The notes under the pieces are model-generated. The model was not told the origin of the DNA. It searched no databases and saw only the letters and a list, made by a program, of their open reading frames with translations. Of a stretch of 64,000 nt of DNA, positions 1 to 14,907 are shown one piece after another. Each line of letters begins with the position of its first letter. Within the stretch, counting starts at the first letter, position 1. This DNA is from Pampus argenteus (taxonomy: Eukaryota; Chordata; Actinopteri; Scombriformes; Stromateidae): positions 11,421,501 to 11,485,500 of the forward strand of contig CM072868.1 in the NCBI GenBank assembly GCA_036937835.1, given 5' to 3'. Both the position numbers and the translations under genes were made by a program.

Positions 1-3000
1 TGCCTGGTTTCCTACACTTAATCACATTTGGGAAACAGGCCCAAATCCCTCTTTCCTTCCTCTCTGTGTCAGTCTCTCTGTATCTTTTCCTTTTCTGCGC
101 CTTTTCCTCCCAGTTGCTTTTTGCTGAGAAAAAATGTGCATGTGTGTGTTTGTGTGTACTGTACTACCATGTAAAAGCACACAACTCCTCCCTATGGACA
201 GCCTGTTGTATTAAAGACAATGCCAAACTTATAGCAGTGATACCTTACCCTGCTTCCTCCTATAACCTATCCTGCCTCCTGAGGGATATGGGAGGGGTGC
301 ATGTTTTTTTATGTGCGTGTGAACAGAAACTAGAAGCTGATATGAATTGTATACTTTATCAAGAAGACAGTCAAGCTCACAAGCAAAATAAACAGAAGGC
401 AAGGACAGATAGATGTGACACAGTGAGTACACAAAAAGTGAGGCGGGGTGACACGTTTTATAGCCCCGTCTGGCTAAGTGAGTTAATGATCAAACAGATG
501 CTGGAGCTGAGTCTCACTCGCTTAGTCTCCCTCTCGATCTAACGAGACAGGAGCACTCAACCTAGACTAACGCCGCTTTTCTCCTTCATCTTTTGTCTTC
601 CCTTCTTCTTTTTATGGGTCTGTTCGCTGCCTAATTAGCGGTTAGAGAGCGAGAGAGAGTTTGAATGAAGAAGGACAGAAAAAGACAGATTACTATGATC
701 ATTAACTGACAGACTAGAGCTATTAAACTTGTCGCCGCTCCACCCCTTCTCTCTCTCTCCTTTCCTTCAATCCTGTCTTACATGTTTTCGGTGACATTAA
801 ACATGCACACAAAAACCAGGTTACTGGGTGAAAACTTGAAGTTTATATGCAATCAGAAATCAAAGTCCTCCCCTACCATGTTTTTCAAATCAAAGCTGGC
901 ATACTTTCAATGTACTTTGTACAGTTGACATAATTGTTGACTTACACCTGCCTGACGTCCTTGTACACTTGTTGTACCATGTTAGAAACCTGATTAAACG
1001 TATATAGCCAGGACAGCCAGTGATATTTACATACTAGTAATTTGTTTAATCAAAAGCAAGAAATGTCATTGCTGCCTGTATTTGCTCACAGGCAATTTTT
1101 TTTTTTTTTTAATTTGATAAAGAAACTTCTCGTTTTGTGTTTAAATCACAAGACTTTGACACCAGAGATCAGAGTCTGCATCCTGAGTCCTGTGTCCACT
1201 GAAAGCGTTTTCGTTAAGGATAGGAAAATAATGTGATTTTGGTTAAATGTTCATAAAGTAAATGCTACCTAGACCATGATCTTAACATAAGAAAAAAATA
1301 CATTGATACATACAGTGATACATTATTTGCTGTTTGTGAATCTTATATTTTATTACAACAGCAGAGATAGGTAAACAAATTAGATTGGATCATGATGTTG
1401 ATATAAAATGTTCTTGCAAAATAATTATGTAAAAATGTTGTTTCTAAAAGACGTTGTTACTCTGCAAAATGTAACACTGGCAATGCATCATATCACTTGC
1501 ATATAAAATCCTAAATTACACCAGCAATCTCTACTCATTCACATATGTAGTTTCCTCTTTAGCTAATGACAGTTTATTTGTTCCGTCCATATAAAAGGAA
1601 TTGCTGAGTCATAAGACGGCTCAACATGATTATAATTGGGCTAAAGTTGCTCCACAGGTAGCCAGCTGAGTCAGGACGATTACAGCCGAGTGTTGGTTCA
1701 CTCAACTGTATTCTGGCACCAGACGATGAAACGTGAGCCAACTCATATATGCCTGTCAGATCTGGCAAAGGTTTGGGGGATGTGGAATTGGAACAATCTG
1801 CGCCGAGACTTGTCTTGCTTTGGGTGCAGTTTTGACATTTCAAATCAGATCAGTGTACACAGTGGCGTTTACATGCCAATTCTGGCATGTCATTCATCAC
1901 ACGTCAGGTAATTAGGCATGCCTGATTTGGACTTTTGTTGGGTCCAGACAACTTGGTATCTGTATAAGTATAATGTTAATAAACTGGCATAAGGTGCATT
2001 TCTTAAAAGTGCAGGCACAGACACTGTGTGTCTTCTGCAGGTGGATCCTCATTGGTGCAGAGTTCTGCATTTACTTACTAGGCGCAACAAAGACATGAAC
2101 ATGAACATGAACAGCAAGCCTGTGGATTGAAGTGATTTAAGTGTATATTATTTTGAGGAAACGGCTTTCTTTCCCTATCCTCTCATGATCCAGTCTGCTC
2201 TATTCACTCTTTCTCCATCCTTCATCCTCCCATCTCTTTCTCCCAATACTTTTCCGCTCTGCAGGATACCAATTGGCCAGACCACCTGTTGCTGTTGGCG
2301 ACAGGACTCTGACAGGAGAATGTGATTGGATGGCGAGGTCGTTAACCTCTGCATACAGAAAGTGCTGAACCCTGACAGGAGGGGGTGATGAGGACACACA
2401 CCGTCTTAATGAATGCACACACACACACACCCCCACTGACACTCACAAATACCCCTGCAAACGAAATTATACACATCCCACGGACACACATTTAAACACA
2501 CTCTCCCCTTCCCCACCTCCTCTGAAGGAGCGTTTAGTAAAACAGCGATAGGCTCTATTGAGGACCAGTCTCTTTTCTCCTCTTCTCTTTGTCCACAGCT
2601 GATTGGCAATTTGTCTGGAGATGAATTAGTTAGCTGGTTTCACAGGAGAGGCTGAATGGAATAAAGGCCTAAAAGCCAAAGAATTAGAGAGCTAGTTAAG
2701 AGAGAGGGAGAGGGACGGAAAGAAGACGAGGAGTTGGAGAAAGGGAGAGGCACAGATTGAAGGAGAGGAAGAGTGAAAAGAGTGAATGAGAGTGTTGATT
2801 GAAATGGTGGATATGGCAGTCTAAAGGTTTAGAGCATAGTCAGAGTGCTTCAGGCAATTAAAACGGCTCGCCGCTCCTCTGGTCCCATTCTTATGGATGG
2901 AGGCACTTTGCATACCTCAAAGCTCTTACAATGTTTTCAGTGGATCCAAAGGGCTCACTTTCACTGTGGTTGAAGGCAAGTGTCTTAATCTAAAAGCTCT

Positions 3001-3112
3001 GCTGCAAATTACTTAGGGATACTTTTGTAGTTGTAACAATATGTCAAAGCTAAAATAAAATGATGGATTTAACAGATACCTACAAGTGACAAAGAAATGG
3101 CTTGCAACTTTA
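1..3112. other. No supported gene; AT-rich non-coding sequence
   Basis: I found no exon-like open frame flanked by credible splice sites and no recognisable protein similarity on either strand. The stretch holds short CA and GA runs (for example a purine-rich patch at about 2700-2800) and otherwise unique-looking sequence. It could be intergenic or part of a long intron of a gene lying to the left. Confidence 0.5.
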
Positions 3113-3240
3113 GAATTCAAGGATTCAAGGATTCAAGGATTCAAGGATTTTTATTGTCATTACAACACATGTAAACATGGGATGTAACGAAATTGGTTTC
3201 CCCTGGTCCTGGAGCAGCCCAATTATCCAAATATAAAATT
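3113..3240 (-). mobile_element. Non-LTR retrotransposon (LINE) 3' tail fragment
   Basis: About five copies of an 8-bp unit GGATTCAA (3113-3149) run straight into a segment that, read on the minus strand, ends in TGACAATAAAAATCC after an AATTTCGTTACATCC block. Fish LINEs of the L2/Rex1/CR1 type typically finish with a TGACAATAAA-like tail followed by short tandem repeats rather than poly(A). Only the tail is visible, consistent with 5' truncation. The exact family cannot be named without a repeat library. Confidence 0.5.
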
Positions 3241-3753
3241 AAATTAAAAAAAAAAAAATAAGATAAAATAAAATAAAATATATATATACATATGTATATA
3301 TAGAACATAAAATATAAAGATAAGGCACATTTACATTTAATAGACATCTTACTTAAAGTCAAACTAAGTTTTGCAATTGAAAACATAGATAATGTAATTT
3401 TATGTCCATGCAAACATGATTTTACTTCATTTCTACCCATTTCAGGGGGATGTTTAAAAAGGCCTGATCATGCCAGAAAGTGTCACAACAAAATTAATCC
3501 GCCTTGTGAAATATTTGGTTGTAGAAGCTGGATGGTATAGTGACTACTGGCAGGGCTAGTTAGTGAAACTAACCACTAACACACTAGCCAGCCAAGTCTC
3601 CAAGCCATACTTACAATTCTCTCATATTTCTCCTGATTAATGACAAATTTAACACCCTTGTTTCGTTTACATTATCACATCCCATTGTTCTTTCAAAATG
3701 AATCAGCGTGAATAGTGTTCTATTGTTCTAGATATGCACCGATGCACTTACAA

Positions 3754-3754
<1 letters not shown>

Positions 3755-3800
<46 letters not shown>
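3755..3800. repeat. (CA)n microsatellite
   Basis: About 23 uninterrupted CA units. Confidence 0.95.
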
Positions 3801-3801
<1 letters not shown>

Positions 3802-4243
3802 CCTTCATGTCGTGCACACAGCGGCACAGACAGTAACGTCTCCACCACACACACAACATGTCCCTTCAATGAATAAAAAAATATTGAAGGGGGCTAATAA
3901 AACAGATTACTAAATTTGTAGAATATTGCATAGAACAGACTGGTTGTGTGTGTTGGGTATGTTGGATATGATATCGTAGATTTGGAATCTTCATTCGTTT
4001 ACCTCTTCACTCTTTTCAATGTCACAAGTGTTGCTTGCAGATATACTAGCAAATGATGAGCTACCAGCACAACACACACACTTCCGTTGGGATGTCTTCT
4101 ATTCTGTTACTTTGGCACAGTTGACAATATAAACCATCCTGACAGACAATGGCTCTTCCTGAAAAGCTGTATATGATATCCTCTGTCTCTGTTTCACTCA
4201 CATACAATCTTTTTCTCTCTCTCCCTCTCACTCACACTCACGC

Positions 4244-4280
4244 TCACACACACACACGCACACACACACACACACACACA
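4244..4280. repeat. Imperfect (CA)n microsatellite
   Basis: CA repeat interrupted by one CG, preceded by CT/CA-rich sequence from about 4210. Confidence 0.9.
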
Positions 4281-5164
4281 TTTCCATCAGGATGCCGTCG
4301 TTTCCTTTGTTTTGCGACAGTCGACGCTACAAACCTTCCTGAGAGACAATTGCTTAAAGGCTTACGTCATCACACACAAATACACACAGTTGCATGCAAC
4401 ACAATCTCATTTTAAAATGCTTCTGCATGAAGTTTTCTAATGTGCTACCAAGCACACACATATTGTAAAAAGAACAAAGACACATGCAATGGATCATAAA
4501 AAAAGACTCTTCTTTTGCTCTCTATATGTCAGATTTGTTTTTCGATTCTCTGTAGTGTGGCATCACAGCAAAACACACTAAAATAGTCAATCATTGTCTT
4601 TGTTTCCAGACAGCAGATCCTTTTTTAAGTATTAATCCGTCTCTTACACAACACGCGCTGTTTGTGCTGTGTCTGACTCTAGTGTACCTAAGTGTTAAGT
4701 GTTGAAACTCTAAACACATATTCCTTCATCATGGAGTTAGTTTTTTTTTTCCTCTAATGCTCGATGTGTCTGTGTCTACATAGGAGTGGTAGTAATTGCA
4801 CGGGTACATTTTTCAGATGTCTGCTATTGGACATCATTGGGGCTGTCAGCACATACAAGATCTAAAAATGTAGCAAGAGGGGAGAGAGAGAAGGAGAAGA
4901 AGAGTGATATTCGATGGATACTGTATGAGAAGAGGTAGAATAAAGAGATGAAGGTCATGAAAAAGACAGAAAGATGGAGAGATGAGTGAGAGACAGATAA
5001 GTGGAGGAAGATGGAGTGAGAGAGAAAAAGAAAGAAAGGAGGGAGGAAGGAAGACAAGAGAGACATAGAGGCAAGGTACTTTAATGGAAAAGCACTTCTG
5101 TCATCAAGGCTAAAGCCCAAGAAATATCATATACATCCCTCATTATCTATGGATTAACTGGCTT

Positions 5165-5190
5165 ACACACACACACACACACACACACAC
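5165..5190. repeat. (AC)n microsatellite
   Basis: Thirteen AC units. Confidence 0.9.
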
Positions 5191-6773
5191 GGCCTACACA
5201 CATTCACAGATGCACACTCACACAAAAAAATGCTCGGCAACACAGACAAGTACACACTTTAATACACATGGAAAGTTTCTCTTAATCAAATTACTGTTAT
5301 GCCTCTATTTTAGCCAACCTCTGGCCCCTCAGCCTCTAAGGCATGTTTCCCAAAAAACTCCCTCAGCGCACAGAATTACAGTAACCAGAAAATATGACTA
5401 TAAATTAAAAACAGAGCAATCGGATCTGTGTCACGAGAAGAGAGAACAATGTGTATGCATAGTCTCAAAAATAAAGGTGCACTGTAAATTCAGCTATCTG
5501 TTATACAAGGGGTACACTTAATTTGACATGCATGAAGCCACGATTCATTTGCAGCCCAGTACACTGAAGTGAAGTTAGCATACAGTGAGGCAGACAGGCA
5601 TTTGGGCAAGTACCCAGCATCTCACAGAAGCAGACAGAACAGCAGACAGAGGCAGAGCTACTGTATTCAATTTTACTGCTTCAACAGCACTAAAAGGTTG
5701 TACAGTGTGCGTGATACTCTTTCCTTTCCCTGTACTCCCTGATCTTATGCTCATTCTACACCAAGGATCCATTTTAAACCCATATTTAAGGGTTGGTCAC
5801 TGCCAAAAATGATGCCGCCTCCCAAGCCATTTACACAAGACGTGCGTGTGGATGTGGTTCAGGCAGTGTGTTTACATCACTGTGTTTTACATATATGAGA
5901 CTCTGGTCTCAAGGTGGCTGATCACACAGGTGGCCATTTAAGCGTTTATTGTAAATGTGTTATTTCATTGCTGTACAATAAGATCTGCAGGAGAGCTGGC
6001 TGTCACGAACTTCTACTAGCATGACAGTGTGACAGTGATCCAGCATGCATAATACCAGGACCCTGAAACTGAAGCAGCTAAATGGAATTCAGCCATTGTT
6101 AATTTTATTATTCACACCTTTGCTTTTCCTATTTTGACATGCCAAAATGTCTGCATGAAAAAGACCTGTTGATATGTTTGAATAGTCATGGGTTAAAAGT
6201 CTTTCTGGGCTTGTGTTTGCACGCAATGCAATTTTTCATTCAACAAATGCCTCAACACAGGCTCCAGAATATACTCAGTCCCACATTTGAGGAATGTACA
6301 GTAGTTCATGCCATAAAATGAGGTTAATGAATATGTATTGAGAGTGGCTCCTCGCTTACTTATTGTATTGTTCTAAGCTGTAATTTAGCAACACTGAAGG
6401 CAAAGTATTGGACGGCAGTGTGTTTTCAGTGCTGTCTGAGTGTTTTCTCTCTCTCTCTCTCTCTCCTCCTATGTGTGTCCACTGTGTCTTTGCTGTATGG
6501 AGTGCAGTCAGATCAGATAATCTCTTTCACTGGCTTCTCTCCTGTTTCTCACATTATCATCCATTATCCATCCATCTCTCTTCTCCTCCTTTCAGTCCTT
6601 TTGTCATCTCTGCCTGACTCCCCCTCTTCTGTCTGCCTGTCTGACTCTCTTTCTTTGAAAATATCTCTCACATTCTGCTGCAACAACAATATCTCCCATG
6701 TGCGCTACTTCTCTGTCTCTTTCATACGTGCACCTATTTACTGTCTCGCTTTGTTTCTCCGTCTTTCTCTTAA

Positions 6774-6796
6774 ACACACACACACACACACACACA
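6774..6796. repeat. (AC)n microsatellite
   Basis: Short AC run at the end of a long CT-rich stretch that begins near 6440. Confidence 0.85.
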
Positions 6797-9700
6797 TACA
6801 CACAAGCTCACTCTCTCTCCCTCTTGCTACTCTGTAGGAAACAATGCACAGGAATGGGTGTGCGTAGTGTGGAGGGAGGTAAAGTTGCTTTTCAGAGATG
6901 TCAGGGACATCCTGTTACACACACACACACACAGATACACACAAAGAGGATGTTGGCTGGACAATGGATAGGTCTCAGGAGTGTTAGTGTGGAAAGGGGC
7001 CCTTCCATACCTTGTCTTCCACTGCCTACACAGTATTCCCTGTTCAGTAGTTAAAGAGTTTTACTCCCGCCTGCTTTACAGTATATCTAGTTTTATAACT
7101 TATGTTGTATTTTGATACCATTTATTTAATGTATTTACATGACTACAGCAGGTCTCAAGGCATGTTACTATGTACTGCACAGAAACAGACGTCCACACAC
7201 GTCCACAATATGCTGTGTGGTGTATATCTGAGTACAGGGCAGGTGTGTGAGCATGTGAATGTGTCTTTGTATGCTCGGCATGGGGAAGCAAAGCAGAGAC
7301 AGAAGTCATAAGTGTAACCGTGGGGTGAAGAGTTCATAGAGAGAACAAGAAAAAAGCAAAGAGAAAAAGAGGCACAAGAAAGGGTGAAAAAACCCACTTT
7401 TTTTTATAATTTTGTATTACACATCAACTCTCATTCTTTTTTTTGTGTGTGCCTATATAGATTTCACAGTCAATCTCATCTAACATAACAAGCTGATCTT
7501 AGTGTCCTTTTGAGTTTTAAGTGAATATAACATGTTTTATTTCCTGTCTTTTATATACTGGTATGATGTTGGATGTCTATATTAAACATAGTCAAAAGTT
7601 CCAAATCTTGAGATGGACGTTTTTAAAAGTGCCGCCTCCAAGTCAAAAGGCCAGGCTTCAGCCGGCTCTGAATGCTCCATTTGCAAAGATACCTATACTT
7701 CATTCTGTGGTTTGTTCGTATTGCCCGCTTATTTCCCATCAGATTCTGGTTTCCAACATGTACAAATGTATTATGAAGAACAGGAAAAAGAATAAGACTA
7801 CTGTTTGTTTATGTAGCCTCCGGAGCCAGTGGAAGTCTGCCGAGAGCAGTTAACCAATCAAAACAGAGCGGACTCATCAGGAGGGGGGCTTAAAGAGACT
7901 GGAGCTATAACGGCCTGTTTCAGGGGCTGCATAAACAACCAGTATGAGATGAATACAGAGTTTTATATTGTAAATCATTCAAAGGTATTCCAGTAGAGCC
8001 AGAGAATACAAGTATACAGTAGACCTGGAAATGTGCATGATATGTCGTCTTAAAACTGATCCACCAAAAACTACTACTGTGTGTTTAGTGAGAAATTATG
8101 TCTGGGAGCAGACCAGAGAGCAGAAGAATTGGAACAAATAATATAACAAAACTGTAAGGTAGATTTATCCATCTATCTATTTTTTTTTTGTGTGTGTTTA
8201 GTGGCTACAGCTGTTTAAAGGATAGCATGTGGAGACCAGACTGCTTGTGTTTGCTCCCACGTGTTTCTGATGCTGGTGGAGACAACATTAGGGACCTTGA
8301 AAATAGACTCAGTAATCTGCTGTTTTTTTCAGTATCACACATAGAAAGAATAGAAAAGGCTTCTCCACTGCAACCTATTCGGGTAGGAAGAGAGTGGGAA
8401 GAGTCGAGGGGATAAAAGGGCGGGTGATGGATTTTCACTCAAACTTGAAGCAAATGTCGCTAACAGTAGTGTGATAGAGTATTTTTTTTCCGAAATGTAT
8501 TTTTACTCTGCAGTCACAATGTTCCACATGCTGCATTTTTCTTTTTCATGGTTCACAGTTTGACCCCGTGTTTGCTTGAGGCACCGAGATAAGAGTCGAG
8601 ACATAGGGTGAGAGTCATCCAAGCACAGCAACAACACCAAAACACATGATTATGAGGTTTTGTTAGTTTTACTTAAAACTTCCACCGTGTGCAAGGGTGC
8701 GACATGGAGATGAATGGAGATGGAAGGCGAGGGATAAAAAGAATGCAGAGAAAAGGAAGGGAGGAGCGATAGAGATAGAGAAGGAGCAGTGCCCGGTGCT
8801 ATTGTCCTGTCTGTCAGTTGCTGGAGGGGAAGAACAAAGAAAACTGGTGGGCTGTGGTGTATCACATGTCTGTCTCACTCTCTCTGACTCTTAGCTCTGT
8901 TATTCACTCACACACTCAGTACATTCACTCTGGGAGATGTGTGACTCCTTTGCATTTGTCCTGTCACCCAACCCCCCTGCCTTTATCTCTCTCATTCTTG
9001 ATCTTTTACCCCAATCATCCCCCTACTACTACCTCTGTTTATCTCCTCCAAAGCCAAACTCTCTCCTTGGAGCAGGTGGAAAGCAGACCCTATAGGTGCA
9101 GGAAGAAAGGAATGAGGAATGGCCTCCCTCCCTGACTATATAGCTAAGGAGGTCGCTGCAAGGCCAGTACACCCCACACCTGTCCCTTGGCTCCACGGAG
9201 GGGAAGGGAGAGGTATGGGGTGAGCGACACACCTGTCCCCCAGGGAACTCGCCATGGGAGAAATGAGGGACGAGTTGAAAAGGGAAGGGGACAGAAGGTA
9301 GAGAAACACACTTGTCCCCTGACCTTTGAGGGGTTGGGAAAGGGTGTGTGAAAGTCTATAATGGAGGAGATAAAACAGAGAAGAGTGCAGGTGGTGGACC
9401 ACAGAGCACAATACTTCCTGATGTGTCATGGGAAAATCTTTGCATTGCTATATGACTATTAAAGTGTTGCTGTGAGTAATATTTTAACTGAAATTACTCA
9501 AAATACACCAGGAAACATTATCTGTTGCTCAGCTGGCATTATATGTTGTCCGAATTAATTATGCCTGTAATCAATAGGGCACCCAGCTACATAACATGGA
9601 AACTTTTTTATATGATGAACTGTTTAGCCAAATGAGTCCATTGTTATGGCAACAAATCAGTGCTCAGAGAGTCATACTCTGGCCTACTGCTAATTTCCAT

Positions 9701-10245
9701 GACATAACTCTAAAATATTCTCTGTCAGCCTTTGGAAGTGTACTGGCCTGTGGACAGGACTTAGTTTGATGCTTGTTTGGCTCTACAAACACTAACTCGG
9801 TAGACATCTCTTGTTCTGTTCTTGTCCTTTTCCTATTGTGTGCTGTACTCAGTAAAAATCTTTGTGGAAATTTTCCCTGTAAAGTTGAGGGAACTTTTGT
9901 GGCCTACAGAAAGTCCAATAAAAGCAGACCTCTGCCTCACTTTCTGTCATCTCTTGCTTTTGCACTCTCTCTCTCTTTTTCTGACCCTCTGTTGCTTTTT
10001 GAGCTTGTCATCGCTTTAAACCAGGCAGAGCATTTGGTCTCAGAATATCCCAGAATGCCACAGTGATCCAGGCTGTGCTGTTCAAACATGTAAAATTGCC
10101 TAAACAAAAACCTAAATCTAAATATGATAAAAAATAAACGAAAGACAGCAAACTTAATATTTCTGCATGTATCAAACAAATCCAACTTTCTTTTGGAGTT
10201 GTGAGCAAATTTAGCTTTGAACATTTTGTGAATGTGTTACACCAA

Positions 10246-10310
10246 CGGATCGAGATGGTTTATTGATCCTGACTGGTGAGAAATTGTGAAATGCAACAAA
10301 GGTCATTCCC
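10246..10310 (-). mobile_element. Possible LINE 3' tail fragment
   Basis: On the minus strand this reads as an AATTTCTCACCAGT segment followed by GGATCAATAAACC. It resembles the AATTTCCCC...GGGATCAATAAAG endings common on fish non-LTR retrotransposons. The fragment is short and degenerate, so the assignment is tentative. Confidence 0.4.
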
Positions 10311-12150
10311 ATATTTCAACTCAAAATGATACAGATGCATGTAACTGGTCTTTAGAAACACAGCCTGGTTTAATGTGAGCTGTTTGGGGATTACTACTCC
10401 TATCTGCTCTTTCTTTGAGGATCAGTCAATCTTTGTCATGTTAATCTGGTGATTCCTGGCACTCTATTAACAGGCCTGGATCAGACTGAACACACAGGGA
10501 CACCTAACTCTGAGTTGATTAGTCTGGTTCAACTAGTGTTACGTTTGTTTGATGAGAAAAGCTCCCGCATTGATCAGAGTCTTATATGTGTGTCCTCTTG
10601 TAGGGGGACATCTGTCTCTGCCAATCTTTTCTTTAAAGTTTCATGCATCTCTACAGCAATTTCCCCTGTGACTCTCCCCTCAAACTTTGTGAAGATCCCC
10701 AGAATCTTCCTCAGTGACACTTGAGTCAACCAGATCACGCATGCAACATGTTTTATAATAGATAATTTACAGATAGTTACATAATAGTAAAGAAAATGGC
10801 AAAGATAATCACTGGCCCAGTTGGAAAAGTAAACACAATGGATTTTAAAAAAGCTCCTGTTTTATTATCATCTTTAGTACATTTACATCACCCGATCTAC
10901 TCTCTCTCTCTCTCTCTTCTTCTCTCTGTTAGGTTTTCTATACTTACTTATGAAAAGAATTCAACCCAAAGCCTCATTTGTTGTCCACTAATGCATTTTA
11001 GGAGAATATTATTGTTGTTGGATTAGTTGAAAATACATTATAGGCTCATATATACTATCACATGGGACAGTCCTACACTGTCTGTAAAATGTTTTGATGG
11101 TTCCCTCAGTTATTTGTTGACAGGATACACTCTGGTTTTAACTGTTGACTCCTGCCAGTGGCCAACTAACCTTTCGACTTCCTTTTTTTTCCCCTCTTTT
11201 TGCTTTTTCTTCTTGTTTTGCCTCAAAATGGAGTCAGAGAGATTTCCTAGATGGTGACAGGGGATTTTGTGTTCTTCCTCTGCTGCACACCATATGTCTA
11301 TTTTGACTAAGAATTGCACTTGTTTTCCCAGTAGCCTTCTGTGTTACTTATAGTCTTCCTAAAAATATCTGCATATGTTGATGAAATGAAAATCTGCAAG
11401 GTTTCTGTTCTCGCTTCCTTTTTTTTCATTCTGTTTATCTATTTCTGAAGTAAACATCTGCTCCTCACTGTGGTTCACTGTCAAAGAACTAAATGTTGCT
11501 TGACATGTATGTCTTGTTAGGTGTTAACTAACATAAAACATGAGTCCCCTGTTAATGCCTTAAAACCATGCAGGCTAAATTTTCCTTTCCATCTCAGCTC
11601 CACCTTTGTTGCAGTCACATAGTCATACTCCCTAAAAGAATTATCAGCTAATATCACAACAGGTGGAGGTGAGGTGTGAGGCTCATATTTAAACAACTTA
11701 GAATTGAACTTTGACCTTAGTGTTCAAACACATTTTCCAATTTTTTTTTTGTTTTTTGAGCTAATTTTCAAACAAAATATTTACTTCAATCCAGAGCAAA
11801 ACATCAATGGTGATATGTTACTGATGTTTTATTATAGAGCTCATCCCAGTTTTTTGAGAAATATAATGGAAAAATGTTCCTCCCTGTAAACAGATACAAT
11901 CTCCAAAGTGTAGTGGGTCAGTCTGTCTTATCTCATTTATACTTTGCATGTGTGTGTCTAGACTATCACGGGAATTTGGTGCATGAATGTAGGAGTATAT
12001 GTCCTACTGAAAACCATTAAATTACAGAGCTGAACGGGCTCACTCTAAAGTGTGTCTGTGGTGTATTAGTGTTCCAATTATTTCTGCTGGGATTGATTAG
12101 GCTGCTAGTTACACTACAGGAATCTGTAGGTCATAGGTTACCCCTCCTTA

Positions 12151-12152
<2 letters not shown>

Positions 12153-12190
<38 letters not shown>
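12153..12190. repeat. (AC)n microsatellite
   Basis: Nineteen AC units. Confidence 0.95.
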
Positions 12191-12192
<2 letters not shown>

Positions 12193-12841
12193 ATGCAAAC
12201 ATTCCCTCTACCAATAACACAAAGTTTTGTCTTTTAAACTACAAAGTCAAATACTTGCTGCTACTCTCAAAATCAAAGAAAAACAATAGGAAAAAGATGA
12301 GAAAGGCTACTGTTTCCATAGCAATTAATCCTTAGCCCTCACTGTGCCGACATACAGGTGGGGGAGGCGATCCACAGAGGGGTCAGTGCAGATCATGTAA
12401 TGTTCCCCACTGCACCACCTGTGGTGAGTACAGAATACTTACTTGAGGATACGATGGGGAGCAATGGAAGGAGACAGAGGGAAACAATAGAGCAAAGAAA
12501 GGAAGAAAAGGGTGAGGTGGATAATACATGGCAGAGTAGAAGAAGAAGAGATAAAAGAAGAGTAGAAGAAGAGGAAGGAACTGCTTGTGCAGCTCCATGA
12601 TGCAGAGTGACTACATTTGGATATTACAATTTAAACTGTTATCCTGAACCTACTTATTCTTGATCTCTTCACTGTATGTCTTTACATTTAAATGTCTAGT
12701 TTGTTTTTAAAGATTTCTATTTCAGTTCCTTAACATGCCATCAAATAAAAGGTTATAGTGTGACTAAGCAGTGGCCTAGCTATAAATATTAGGACTAGCA
12801 AGTTTCTATGAATACTTCTGTCTCAAAATAAGACAGATTTA

Positions 12842-12843
<2 letters not shown>

Positions 12844-12877
<34 letters not shown>
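12844..12877. repeat. (GT)n microsatellite
   Basis: Seventeen GT units followed by a short ACATATATAT run. Confidence 0.95.
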
Positions 12878-12879
<2 letters not shown>

Positions 12880-14907
12880 ACATATATATATCTGTGTAAA
12901 CCAAGCAGAAGGGAAGTCATGGTTGTCAAGACTGATGTCATGGTTGTATTGGTAGTGGTGTTGAGGTTGCCTACTAAAGTTAGGAAGTAGTTAAAATAGT
13001 TTTTTCCCCTCTAATCTCCGGACAATTGGAGGCAATTCAAGTCAAGAAACGTAAAAGAAATGTCCTTGGCATCTATGGACACAAGTGAAAAATAAAATCA
13101 GTTTTGACATTGGACTAAGGAGTGACAGTGTCTCCCTATACTGTGTTCAAACACCATTCATTAAGTTAATTATTATAAACCTTTGCACTTTAAACAGTTA
13201 ACATAACTCAAATCTGTCAACATGGTTGTTTGTTTCCACCGGGTGTTCATGGATACAACTGTCCTTTCTTTATAATCATGACACAATCAAAAGTCTGCTA
13301 AATAACGTCAAGTTAACTACGGTATAAATATTTTTTTCAATTGTGCATTGGGGAAGTTTTGTTCTTAACAAACTGTTTGAGATTGAAAAGGCTTATAACA
13401 AGAAATGTTATGAAACAGGATCAAAACCACGTTTTTGTTGTGTATTAAACCTTCAGGTTGCCAGTTTAAATGAAAGCTTCAGTCTGAAACCCATGTTTCC
13501 AAATATTTAGCGTCCTGCATCCCTATGCAACTTTTGGATGAGTTTCCAGGGTTAGGTCATAATGATGTGACTATGGAGTGAGAGCACTTAAGAGGAGAAG
13601 TGTGAACATGTCCAGTCTCACACCCGTGGTTACATTCAGAGACAGAGGCTTATAATATAACTACTTTATTTGTTTAGCGCACAAAACAACCGTTGCTAGG
13701 ATGAACACAAACACGCACACATACAGATGCTCCCTTATACAGATGGAGCATTGAGACATAGTCATAAACAACAACAAGATATAAATAACTGTGTGATGAT
13801 GATAATAATAGTAGAATATGGATGTATGTGGTTGTGTGTGTCTACAGATTTCACGGTTTACTGCAACACAGAAGCTGTGTGTATTTAGACATTTTAAAAA
13901 AAGAGTCTTTGTAATATAATGGGAATGCAGATAGACAATGTAAGTTTCCAAAACACAAACCCGTGTCAAAGCAATGTATTAATGCATTAAATGTTTACTG
14001 AAATGCACAAATTGTTAAAAACAATATAATCCTAAGTAAAGTAAGAAAAGAGGAGATAGAGGGAGAGACAGCACTGTCTGGCGCCATGAGGATGACTTCA
14101 GACCGCGACAGTTGGGGTGTGGTGGGGTGGAGGCCGTTGCAAGCCCAACCTCTGATTGGCTGAGGCCAGAGGCTCCACTTGGCCAAGGTGTGTGGGAGAT
14201 GTGAAAGATGAGAGGCTTTTATTGGCTTACACTTGACTCAAATACAAGAAAATGTCAGTAATTACTAACAGCATTAGTAATAAACAGAATGCTATAAAAA
14301 CAAATGTTCATACCATGCACAAATCCTTAAAGTACATACACACACATGCACATTTTTGCCCTCGAGAGTAGGAGACAGGTGCCTCCCACACTTTACCTGC
14401 AGGTATACTCCCCCTTCCTCTTCTCGATTCATCCCTCCCTCACTCTGCCTTGTGGCTGTGTGCCTGCCATATTAGAAAGGGAGAGAATGAGGATAAGTAA
14501 TATTAGATGTGAAAGTTAATCTGGGTGTAGGTCATGGTAGTTTATCATGTGTATCTGTCATCCTGAATGAGGGAGACTGAAAAAAACTTAAGTAAAAGTA
14601 TTATTTTGATGTTGCTTCAAGTTCTGAAATAGGTTATGTGAGTGTGCCTCTGTCCCTGTATATAATAATGTATAGTCATACAATGAAATGAATGTTACTT
14701 TTAACCAAATACATTAATTTAATTTAAACACTGCCTTAAATGATAATTCCTGTTTATTACAAATTTGATCTTCTTTCATTTTAGCTTTGGCCAGTATTTC
14801 AGTTGTTTATGGTGACACTGTACTCATCAAATCAACAGGTTGTAAACCAGCACCGTTTAGCCAGATGAAATGATTTTAGTGAATTTTCGAATCTCAACAT
14901 TACTCAC

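Larger units (their letters stand above)
3241..14907. other. No supported gene; microsatellite- and CT/GA-rich non-coding DNA
   Basis: The open frames here are low-complexity (CA, CT and GA runs read as His/Thr, Ser/Leu and Arg/Glu strings) and show no family motif. Polypurine/polypyrimidine patches occur at about 4870-5060, 6440-6620, 8700-8780 and 9180-9330. The piece around 9530-9720 is complex AT-rich sequence without repeats and could be a conserved non-coding element, but this is only a visual impression. Confidence 0.45.
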